Part shown: positions 1-5,007 of the stretch, piece after piece
Layout of the letters: the number at the start of each line of letters is the position of its first letter
Position numbering within the stretch: position 1 is the first letter of the stretch
Assembly: GCA_947165555.1 (NCBI GenBank)
Contig: CAMVAR010000027.1
Location: 1 to 7,610, forward strand
Direction: 5' to 3'
DNA: 7,610 nucleotides
DNA from: an uncultured Pseudomonadota bacterium
Lineage (GTDB): Bacteria > Pseudomonadota > Alphaproteobacteria > Rs-D84
Notes under the pieces: model-generated
Seen by the model: only the letters and a program-made list of their open reading frames with translations
The model's database searches: none
What the model was told of the DNA's origin: nothing
Position numbers and translations under genes: made by a program

Positions 1-33
1 TGTATTGACCAGACCATATTTTTTATAATTCAT
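1..33 (-). CDS. N-terminal fragment of an unknown gene running off the left edge
   Basis: An ATG at 33-31 on the minus strand opens a frame of 11 codons (MNYKKYGLVNT) that reaches the window edge without a stop. A Shine-Dalgarno sequence AAGGA (minus strand, 47-43) lies 9 nt upstream. A perfect TATAAT with an extended TG lies at 75-70 and would start an mRNA about 30 nt ahead of the ATG. These three signals in correct register are why I call so short a fragment. It is divergent from the lipoprotein gene at 199. Nothing can be said about function from 11 residues. Confidence 0.55.
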   Translation of the reverse strand, partial: MNYKKYGLVNT

Positions 34-69
34 AAGATTAAGTCCTTTTGTGTTATTTATCATTTTGTC

Positions 70-98
70 ATTATATCATATTTTTGTGGTCGGATAAA
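70..98 (-). promoter_or_regulatory. Extended -10 promoter for the left-edge minus-strand gene
   Basis: On the minus strand TATAAT (75-70) is preceded by TG one base upstream (78-77), an extended -10 element. The -35 position at 98-93 reads TTTATC, only 3 of 6 to consensus, as is usual for extended -10 promoters. The predicted start is near 63, leaving a leader of about 30 nt to the ATG at 33. Confidence 0.5.
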
Positions 99-107
99 CA
101 CACAAAA
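82..107. repeat. Inverted repeat in the divergent promoter region
   Basis: TTTTGTG (82-88) and CACAAAA (101-107) are perfect 7-bp arms around 12 bp. The repeat covers the -35 region of the minus-strand promoter and lies just upstream of the plus-strand TTGACA. It may be a regulator site, but arms this AT-rich could occur by chance. Confidence 0.25.
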
Positions 108-110
108 TAA

Positions 111-138
111 TTGACACCGGTGTCATTTGTGCAAAAAT
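111..138 (+). promoter_or_regulatory. Likely promoter of the small lipoprotein gene
   Basis: A consensus TTGACA at 111-116 is followed after 16 bp by AAAAAT at 133-138, which matches TATAAT at 4 of 6 positions. The -35 is convincing and the -10 is weak, which fits an activated or tightly controlled promoter. The leader to the ATG at 199 would be about 54 nt. A perfect palindrome overlaps the -35. Confidence 0.4.
112..125. promoter_or_regulatory. Perfect 14-bp palindrome, operator-like
   Basis: TGACACCGGTGTCA reads identically on both strands and begins inside the TTGACA of the lipoprotein promoter. It lies between two divergent start codons (33 and 199). A dyad of this size on a -35 element is a typical place for a dimeric repressor or regulator. 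The cognate protein is not identifiable from the window; the left-edge gene is one possibility. Confidence 0.45.
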
Positions 139-198
139 AGAAACATAACGAATCGGGAGTTGGTTAGAGATAACAAAAAAACATAAGGAAAAAATCCA

Positions 199-567
199 AT
201 GAAAAAACTTCTGGTTGCGATGGTTGCATTGGCCGGTTTGGCGGGGTGCACATACTATGATTATTACAAGGGTGGGGTACGTTATACCCAGGATGGTCGT
301 GATTGTGTGGTTTACGCCGAAGAATATGCACGCAATTATTCCGAAACCATTCGTGGTATTGATGGAAACAATCGTACGGTTTATCGTAACACCCGTTGTG
401 CCGATTTGTTCGCGCGTGATACGGTTGATACATCGGTTGCGCCGGCGGCACGTACGGAATGTTATGGGGCAAAATCGTGCCAGTTGGCAAATTCGGTGAA
501 AACATTGGGTTGTGGCAATGAAATGGCACCGATTAGTCGTCGTTATTATACAATCGTTACAAAATAG
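199..567 (+). CDS. Small cysteine-rich lipoprotein, function unknown
   Basis: A 122-residue exported lipoprotein. The N terminus is a short lipoprotein signal: KK at 2-3, a hydrophobic stretch at 4-14, then a lipobox LAGC with the lipidated cysteine at 17. Thr follows the cysteine rather than Asp, so the outer membrane is the expected destination. The mature part starts with a tyrosine-rich YYDYY patch (19-23) and has five further cysteines at 36, 67, 88, 94 and 105, so disulfide bonds in the periplasm are likely, with one cysteine left unpaired. There are no further membrane segments and I recognise no family. The start at 199 is supported by AAGGA (185-189) at 9 nt spacing. The gene is monocistronic: it has a promoter at 111-138 and a terminator at 588-612. 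The lipoprotein call is firm and the function is unknown. Confidence 0.85.
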   Translation: MKKLLVAMVALAGLAGCTYYDYYKGGVRYTQDGRDCVVYAEEYARNYSETIRGIDGNNRTVYRNTRCADLFARDTVDTSVAPAARTECYGAKSCQLANSVKTLGCGNEMAPISRRYYTIVTK

Positions 568-587
568 TTTATAGTGTTGTTATGATG

Positions 588-612
588 CACCGGTGTATGC
601 CGGTGTTTTTTT
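588..612 (+). terminator. Rho-independent terminator of the lipoprotein gene
   Basis: CACCGG (588-593) pairs with CCGGTG (600-605) around a 6-nt loop and is followed at once by seven T (606-612). It lies 20 bp after the stop codon and separates this gene from the next. Confidence 0.8.
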
Positions 613-625
613 ATTACTTGGATGC

Positions 626-654
626 TTGCATGGGGACGAATTTTATGATAAAAT
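626..654 (+). promoter_or_regulatory. Promoter of the VirB2-like gene
   Basis: TTGCAT (626-631), a 17-bp spacer, then TAAAAT (649-654), which is 5 of 6 to the -10 consensus. The predicted start near 661 leaves a leader of about 18 nt that includes the ribosome binding site. The same elements with the same spacing, and the same GC before TTGCAT, precede tolB. Confidence 0.5.
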
Positions 655-678
655 TAATGCAAAGCAAAGGAGATTTAA

Positions 679-1026
679 ATGAAAAAAATTTATAACTATT
701 TCTTGGCCGCCGGTGTTTTCGTTATGGCGAATATGGGTTCGGTTTTTGCCGCCGAAAATAATGGGGCCTGTGCGTTAATACAAAGTTTGACGCCGGTTAT
801 TAAAACGTTGCGTACATTGGCGTTTATTGGTGCCGCATTTGTGTTAATGGATTGGGCGTGGGGATTTATCAAAGATGGCAAGGCGGAAAAAGAGCAGTTA
901 AAGGACAAAGGGATTGGTATGTTTGTTGGATTCTTTATATTATTTGGTGTTGGGATGTTATTACAGTTTGTCGGCAGCGAGGGTGGCAAGGATTATTTGG
1001 GTTGCGTGGTTACCGCATTGCAATAG
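679..1026 (+). CDS. TrbC/VirB2-like secreted two-helix membrane protein
   Basis: A 115-residue protein with a cleavable signal peptide (KK at 2-3, hydrophobic core 8-17, likely cut after VFA at 24 or 25). Two hydrophobic helices follow at roughly 44-63 and 79-97, joined by a strongly charged loop (KDGKAEKEQLKDKG, 65-78). Cysteines at 31 and 109 flank the helices and could form a disulfide. Signal peptide, two helices and a short charged hairpin loop are the layout of TrbC/VirB2 pilin subunits of type IV secretion systems. A Cys just before helix 1 also occurs in rickettsial VirB2 proteins as I remember them. No other VirB gene is in the window, so it is an orphan copy or has a different job, such as a holin-like or other small membrane protein. 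The start is supported by AAGGAGA ending 5 nt before the ATG. Confidence 0.55.
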   Translation: MKKIYNYFLAAGVFVMANMGSVFAAENNGACALIQSLTPVIKTLRTLAFIGAAFVLMDWAWGFIKDGKAEKEQLKDKGIGMFVGFFILFGVGMLLQFVGSEGGKDYLGCVVTALQ

Positions 1027-1051
1027 TGATATGAAGTGATATGATTTGTTG

Positions 1052-1078
1052 CGGGCGTCGAAATGACGCCCGTTTTTT
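1052..1078 (+). terminator. Strong rho-independent terminator after the VirB2-like gene
   Basis: CGGGCGTC (1052-1059) pairs with GACGCCCG (1065-1072) around a 5-nt loop, followed by six T (1073-1078). The T-tract overlaps the stop codon of the converging minus-strand gene (1079-1077). On the minus strand the hairpin is followed by CAACAAATC with no T-run, so it should act mainly on plus-strand transcripts. Confidence 0.85.
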
Positions 1079-2000
1079 ATCTGATTTTTTCGTTTATATA
1101 TTTTTTTGCAAATTCTGATTCACGGGCCTGTTGGATGGCCATGATAGTGTTCGTGCCGGTTTGACACATTTGGGTCGTGGATATGGTGGGAATGGATTTT
1201 ATTGCGTTATATGTGATGTCGCGCAGGGTGGTATAGCAACGCGACTTTGGGTTTGTTGAATCCCATTGGGTAATAATTTTTTGCATTGCGTTTATATATG
1301 CAATTAATAAATTTACCCCCATATAATCTAAAAGATTGGTTCGGGACGGGATGGCGTATGTATTTGGTTTGGGCTTTTTTATGTTTGGCATCAATTTGCA
1401 TGTTTTGATAACGTGTGCTTTGGGTCGGTTGTTAAACAGCCATTCCATTTTTTCACGGTTGAAATTGGCGAACTGCTCTTTGTTTGGCCCCAATGAATTT
1501 AAAATGCCGTTTAGTTGTGTGTTTAATGTTGATGCGCGGTTGCGCAACGGTATGCGCGTGCTTTGCAGTGTGTGTGCCATGATTGTATCAAATGTGGCGT
1601 TTGGGTTTAAAAAATATTCTTGGAAAAACGTTGTTTTGCGGTTGTGTTCAATTTCTTTGCATAATGTCCAGCATGCGTATCGTGACAATTCAATGTTGTT
1701 GATGCTGTATAGTACATGGTCGGGTGTTAAGTTTATTGGGGTGCGGTTAATTAATTTCCATGGTGTATTTTGTGTCAGTATAGTTTCCAGACCAATTGGT
1801 GATTGAAAATACGCATTGTTATCTGGTTTGGTAATATTTAATATGTCGGCCATGTTCCAATATTCGTTCGTGTTTATTGTTTGCAGCGTGTTTGGTACCA
1901 ATTCGGGCCAAAGGGATAATGCCGATATGGTCGTACGTGTAGTGTTACGTGCCATGTTTATCTGGTTAAACGCGTTTTTGAAATCATCGTATTTGCCCAT
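1077..2000 (-). CDS. Unrecognised 307-residue basic protein paired with an RHH protein
   Basis: I do not recognise this family. The protein is soluble by appearance, with no signal peptide or membrane segment. It is basic (about 35 Lys/Arg against 22 Asp/Glu) and rich in asparagine (about 12%). A basic stretch, KKPKP, lies at 208-212. The C-terminal third (221-307) looks helical, and its most patterned part is KSRCYTTLRDITYNAIKSIP (252-271). Four of its five cysteines form two close groups (110/114 and 255/279). The start at 2000 is firm: AGGAGA (minus, 2014-2009) lies 8 nt upstream. It is the second gene of a two-gene unit, 32 bp after the 75-residue ribbon-helix-helix gene. By position it would be the toxin or effector of a toxin-antitoxin-like module, but no toxin fold is visible, so that role is inferred from arrangement alone. 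Long plus-strand frames opposite it lack ribosome binding sites. Confidence 0.75.
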   Translation of the reverse strand: MGKYDDFKNAFNQINMARNTTRTTISALSLWPELVPNTLQTINTNEYWNMADILNITKPDNNAYFQSPIGLETILTQNTPWKLINRTPINLTPDHVLYSINNIELSRYACWTLCKEIEHNRKTTFFQEYFLNPNATFDTIMAHTLQSTRIPLRNRASTLNTQLNGILNSLGPNKEQFANFNREKMEWLFNNRPKAHVIKTCKLMPNIKKPKPNTYAIPSRTNLLDYMGVNLLIAYINAMQKIITQWDSTNPKSRCYTTLRDITYNAIKSIPTISTTQMCQTGTNTIMAIQQARESEFAKKYINEKIR

Positions 2001-2032
2001 GTATTTTGTCTCCTGTGTGGCGTTGGTGATAG

Positions 2033-2260
2033 TTATTGTTTGTTTTCATCGGTATTCGCCAATGCAAATAATACCGATGAAATCAGAGACTGGTACGGGA
2101 CGTGTTGGGTCGCGGCCAGTTTTTTAAGGCGGTCCAGAATCGGGCGCGGAATGCGCATGTTGATAACCGCGTCTGATTTATTGAATGTTCGATAGGCCGC
2201 GTATTCACGCACCATTGATTCCATGTTCATTACAAACAATTGTTGCATAACGTTTGGCAT
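2033..2260 (-). CDS. Ribbon-helix-helix (CopG/BrnA-like) antitoxin or regulator
   Basis: A 75-residue protein whose second half fits the ribbon-helix-helix DNA-binding fold: strand AVINMRIP (31-38), helix A PILDRLKKLAATQ (40-52), then VPYQSLISSVLFAL (54-67) as helix B. The MRIP..ILDRLKKLA..HVPYQSLI pattern is typical of CopG-type antitoxins of the BrnA class, which bind their own promoter as dimers. The N-terminal 30 residues would be the partner-binding part. The start at 2260 is set by AGGAG (2270-2266) 5 nt upstream. It is the first gene of a two-gene unit with the 307-residue gene 32 bp downstream, and its promoter carries repeated dyads suited to autoregulation. BrnA's usual partner is the short BrnT toxin; the partner here is unrelated in length and sequence. 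A plain transcription regulator is the alternative. Confidence 0.75.
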   Translation of the reverse strand: MPNVMQQLFVMNMESMVREYAAYRTFNKSDAVINMRIPRPILDRLKKLAATQHVPYQSLISSVLFALANTDENKQ

Positions 2261-2290
2261 ACAAACTCCTATACATCACAATATACAACC

Positions 2291-2340
2291 GTATTTACAA
2301 TGCACTATACCAATGTATTTACATTTGTCAATACAAATGT
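2291..2340. repeat. Cluster of direct and inverted repeats over the RHH promoter
   Basis: GTATTTACA occurs twice, at 2291-2299 and 2315-2323, 24 bp apart. The second copy is the core of a dyad AATGTA-TT-TACATT (2312-2325). Overlapping it is ACATTTG (2321-2327) paired with CAAATGT (2334-2340) around 6 bp. Shorter GTATTT copies at 2351 and 2380 continue upstream of the promoter. Together these cover the start site, spacer and -35 of the RHH gene promoter, so a bound RHH protein would block polymerase. Binding by the neighbouring RHH protein is inference. Confidence 0.5.
2304..2331 (-). promoter_or_regulatory. Strong promoter of the RHH / 307-residue gene pair
   Basis: On the minus strand a perfect TTGACA (2331-2326) and TATAGT (2309-2304, 5 of 6) are separated by 16 bp. 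The predicted start is near 2297, giving a leader of about 37 nt with AGGAG before the ATG at 2260. A near-consensus promoter crowded with repeats is characteristic of a repressed, autoregulated unit. Confidence 0.7.
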
Positions 2341-2437
2341 CTAGTCACTTGTATTTGCTGTGGTATTGTCGGGTGTGTTGTATTTTGTGTTGTGCGCGGA
2401 CTGTGATGGTGTGGGATAAAATGTTGAATATGCGTGC

Positions 2438-2466
2438 TTGCATTTTTTGGGTGGAGTATATAAAAT
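2438..2466 (+). promoter_or_regulatory. Promoter of tolB
   Basis: TTGCAT (2438-2443), a 17-bp spacer, and TAAAAT (2461-2466) within TATATAAAAT. The predicted start near 2473 leaves about 30 nt to the tolB ATG. The stretch from the RHH promoter repeats to here (about 2390-2437) shows nothing else I can name. Confidence 0.5.
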
Positions 2467-2502
2467 GTTGCGTATAAAATTTTTACCAAGGGAAGGTTTT
2501 GT

Positions 2503-3825
2503 ATGTTAAAAAAAATTCTGATGACGGTGGTTACCGTGGTTTCGTTTTTATCCTGGGCGGCGCATGCGGAATTAAAGGTTGATATTGTTGCGGGTTCGGT
2601 TGAACCGACATCGGTCGCCGTTCAGAAATTCGAGGTTGTATCTGGGGCCGCCGTTGCCGATGCCGCAACCATTCGCGATGTGGTGGAAAACGATTTAAAA
2701 AGAACGGGATTGTTTCATATTGTGAATCATTCGGCATTTCCCGAATTTGTGAAAATGGACGCAATGCCGGCATTTAAATCATGGAATGCCATTCGGGCCA
2801 AAATTTTGGTGCAAAGTAAATTGACCAAATTGTCGGATGGTAAATATCAATTGGACTTTTATGTTTGGGATATTGCCGCCCAAGAACAGATAGAAGCGCA
2901 AAGTCTGGTTGGGTCCAAGAAATCTGTGCGGCGTTTGGGGCATATTATGGCTGATGCAATTTATGAACGCCTTACCGGTGAAGTTGGGTATTTTGATACA
3001 CGTATTGTGTTTATTGCGGAATCAGGTCCCGTGGATAAACGTGTAAAGCGTATGGCCATGATGGACCAAGATGGGCATGGTTTACGGTATATGTCGGATG
3101 CAAAAACATTCGTTATGTCGCCGCATTTTTCCCCAAATATGCAAACTATTGTGTTTTTATCTTACTATAATGATGACCCGATGGTATGGATTTTAAACCT
3201 GGATACGGGGGAACAAAGACGGCTGGGGCAATTTGGTGGTATGAATTTCGCACCACGTTTTTCACCGGATGGTAAACGGATTGCGCTATCGTTGGTTAAA
3301 CATGGCATTACGCATATATATGAATATGACATAGAACAGAATGTTATGCGTCAATTAACCGATGGGGATTCAATAAATACCAGTCCTTCGTATTCCCCAG
3401 ATGGGCGCAGGTTGGCATTCAATTCCGACCGCAGTGGCAGTCAGCAAATTTATATCATGGACCTGGATACGGGTGATATTGAACGTATTACGTATGGGGC
3501 CGGTCGCTATGCCACGCCGGCATGGTCGCCGGATGGGCAATTTATTGCCTTTACAAAAATGGCCGATGATACATTCTATGTTGGAATAATGGACCCGCGC
3601 GGTAATAACGAAAGAATACTGGCCGGTGGCTGGTTTATGGAGGCACCATCTTGGGCCCCGGGGTCGCGTCGTATAGTGTATTATGAAACCGAACGGGCCG
3701 CCGATAATATTGAACGGGTTAGTCATATTCGCAGCGTTGATATCACAGGGCAAAATATGTATGAAATCGATTTGCCCGACGGTGTTAATGGTGTCGAACC
3801 AACGTGGTCGCCGCGGTTGCCGTAA
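2503..3825 (+). CDS. tolB: Tol-Pal system protein TolB
   Basis: Periplasmic beta-propeller protein of the Tol-Pal complex. It shuttles between TolA and the lipoprotein Pal and helps the outer membrane constrict at division. It has 440 residues, the usual TolB length. The signal peptide is cleaved after AHA (20-22), leaving ELKVDIVAG at the mature N terminus. Residues 23-160 form the N-terminal domain and 165-440 the propeller, shown by the PD40 repeats FSPNMQ (209), FSPDGKRI (253), YSPDGRRL (297), WSPDGQFI (341), WAPGSRRI (384) and a closing WSPRLP at the very end. The start is supported by AAGG 6 nt upstream (2493-2496). None of tolQ, tolR, tolA or pal is in the window. In many proteobacteria pal follows tolB, but here the next gene is a secreted nuclease-like protein whose ATG overlaps the tolB stop. 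Transcription is from the promoter at 2438-2466. Confidence 0.96.
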   Translation: MLKKILMTVVTVVSFLSWAAHAELKVDIVAGSVEPTSVAVQKFEVVSGAAVADAATIRDVVENDLKRTGLFHIVNHSAFPEFVKMDAMPAFKSWNAIRAKILVQSKLTKLSDGKYQLDFYVWDIAAQEQIEAQSLVGSKKSVRRLGHIMADAIYERLTGEVGYFDTRIVFIAESGPVDKRVKRMAMMDQDGHGLRYMSDAKTFVMSPHFSPNMQTIVFLSYYNDDPMVWILNLDTGEQRRLGQFGGMNFAPRFSPDGKRIALSLVKHGITHIYEYDIEQNVMRQLTDGDSINTSPSYSPDGRRLAFNSDRSGSQQIYIMDLDTGDIERITYGAGRYATPAWSPDGQFIAFTKMADDTFYVGIMDPRGNNERILAGGWFMEAPSWAPGSRRIVYYETERAADNIERVSHIRSVDITGQNMYEIDLPDGVNGVEPTWSPRLP

Positions 3826-4238
3826 TGAAATATTTGGTGTGGTGCATTTATGTCTTATGTGTATCTGGCTATGCCTATGGTGTGCCGGCACGGGTTGGCC
3901 ATATTATTGATGGTGATACATTTTCCGGTGTTGTAAAATTAGAAAATGATGTGGAAATTTCTGTGCGTGTGCGGTTGCGAAATGTTGATACGCCGGAAAT
4001 CAATGGTGGGTGCGAATATGAACGTAATATGGCCGCACGTGCCAAGGCGCGGTTGGGCGAATTGATTCCGGTTGGTTCAACCGTGGATTTGCGTAATATC
4101 AAAGATGATAAATACCTGGGGCGGATTGATGCCGCTGTGTTCGATGGGCGTGGACATGATGTTGGAAAACGTATTGTTCGCGAAGGATTAGGCCGGACAT
4201 ATAACGGTGGACGACGTGTGCCATGGTGTAAAAAATAA
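3825..4238 (+). CDS. Secreted staphylococcal nuclease-like (thermonuclease family) protein
   Basis: A 137-residue SNase-fold protein that would cleave nucleic acid phosphodiester bonds in a Ca2+-dependent way outside the cytoplasm. A signal peptide covers about 1-19 (cut after YAYG or nearby). The active-site set is complete by alignment to staphylococcal nuclease: DGDT (29-32) supplies the metal-binding Asp, VRLRNVDTPE (49-58) supplies the equivalents of Arg35, Asp40, Thr41 and Glu43, and DKYLGR (95-100) supplies Arg87. Cys63 and Cys135 (in PWCKK at the end) are probably a disulfide. The ATG at 3825 shares one base with the tolB stop (TAATG) and has no ribosome binding site, so translation is probably coupled to tolB. 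A GTG at 3804 in frame would spoil the signal peptide and is less likely. It ends in the terminator at 4237-4261. The fold and exported state are well supported; the substrate is not known. Confidence 0.9.
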   Translation: MKYLVWCIYVLCVSGYAYGVPARVGHIIDGDTFSGVVKLENDVEISVRVRLRNVDTPEINGGCEYERNMAARAKARLGELIPVGSTVDLRNIKDDKYLGRIDAAVFDGRGHDVGKRIVREGLGRTYNGGRRVPWCKK

Positions 4239-4261
4239 AACCGGTTGTTTAGGCCGGTTTT
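4237..4261. terminator. Bidirectional terminator between converging units
   Basis: AAAACCGG (4237-4244) pairs with CCGGTTTT (4254-4261) around a 9-nt loop. The A-tract on one side and T-tract on the other let it work in both directions. It begins inside the stop codon of the nuclease-like gene and lies 16 bp past the end of plsC on the other strand. Confidence 0.75.
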
Positions 4262-4277
4262 AATTATTTAAAAATGA

Positions 4278-4985
4278 TTATGCGCTATGCTCGTTTATCG
4301 CCGTGGCAATTTCGGTCAATGATGCCGTTGATGGTAAAACGGTGCCATAATATATGTGCGCGGTACCGCGGGTCATGCGGCCACTGCGTGGCCAATACAG
4401 GCCTGTATCGACGCCAACCGGAATTATTGGTAATTTTAACGTCTGGGCCAGGTATAATAATCCGCGGCGTAGTGTGGGACGTGCGCCGGGTTTAACACGT
4501 GTACCTTCGGGGAAAATAATTAATGTTTGACCATTCATAATGCGGTGTGCGACCGCGTTGGCCAATTTATTCAAGTTTGTCGCCCCACGTGTTCGATTTA
4601 CCGGTTGCAGCCCCATCCGCCAAAACGACCAACCATAAATTGGTATCCATAGTAATTCACGTTTAACAATAAAAAACGGATTTTGAATGCTGACCGCCAA
4701 AATGGCGACCTCCATTATGGACATGTGTTTTGATGCGATTATTGCCTTGCCATCAAGACGTACGTTATCGTTTGGGGCCATTGGGATGCCGTTTTCTTCG
4801 GTTGGTGGGTAATGTATTTGATATTTTATTCCACATATTATGCGCGCCAATGCCAAAACCCCGTGTGCATCAATAATAATTAATTTCTTGGTCAAACGTG
4901 CAGATACCAGCCCAACCAGTAAAAACGGTGCCCATAGTACAAAATAAATTCCCAAAACCAATTTAAATATTATTGTGCGCATCAT
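4278..4985 (-). CDS. plsC: 1-acyl-sn-glycerol-3-phosphate acyltransferase
   Basis: Inner-membrane enzyme that adds the second acyl chain to lysophosphatidic acid to give phosphatidic acid, the precursor of membrane phospholipids. It has 235 residues, normal for PlsC. An N-terminal membrane helix covers about 6-28. Block I is KHMSIME (86-92), an HX4E form of the usual HX4D catalytic pair with His87 and Glu92. Block II is MGLQPVNR (124-131), block III the glycerol-phosphate-binding FPEGTR (158-163), and block IV IPVGVDTGLYWPR (188-200), whose GLYWPR is typical of alphaproteobacterial homologues. Two adjacent ATGs (4985 and 4982) are possible starts. AGGG (4998-4995) lies 9 nt before the first, which I take. 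It is the last gene of the ftsE-ftsX-DUF218-plsC unit, 22 bp after its neighbour. Confidence 0.93.
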   Translation of the reverse strand: MMRTIIFKLVLGIYFVLWAPFLLVGLVSARLTKKLIIIDAHGVLALARIICGIKYQIHYPPTEENGIPMAPNDNVRLDGKAIIASKHMSIMEVAILAVSIQNPFFIVKRELLWIPIYGWSFWRMGLQPVNRTRGATNLNKLANAVAHRIMNGQTLIIFPEGTRVKPGARPTLRRGLLYLAQTLKLPIIPVGVDTGLYWPRSGRMTRGTAHIYYGTVLPSTASLTEIATAINEHSA

Positions 4986-5007
4986 GATATTTTTCCCTTT
5001 TGTTGTG

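Noticed and set aside
1026..1044. Tandem 9-bp repeat GTGATATGA after the VirB2-like stop
   Set aside because: Two short copies one base apart with no link to a signal; most likely local slippage.
1336..2127. Two plus-strand open frames (1336-1806 and 1816-2127) opposite the RHH unit
   Set aside because: No ribosome binding sites, low-complexity hydrophobic and cysteine-rich translations, and they lie antisense to two genes with good start signals in one longer unit.
2291..2386. GTATTT repeats as a possible CRISPR or iteron array
   Set aside because: Copies are 6-9 bp, irregularly spaced (24, 36, 29 bp) and lack long conserved repeats; promoter operators explain them better.
2223..2477. 84-codon plus-strand frame across the RHH promoter
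   Set aside because: It runs over promoter repeats, has no ribosome binding site and gives an implausible Cys-rich peptide.
3804..3824. In-frame GTG start 21 bp upstream for the nuclease-like gene
   Set aside because: It would place MVAAVAV before a normal signal peptide and has no ribosome binding site; the ATG overlapping the tolB stop fits better.
3370..3891. 173-codon minus-strand frame opposite tolB
   Set aside because: Antisense of the PD40 repeat region of tolB; its repeats of Pro, His and Arg are the mirror of those codons.
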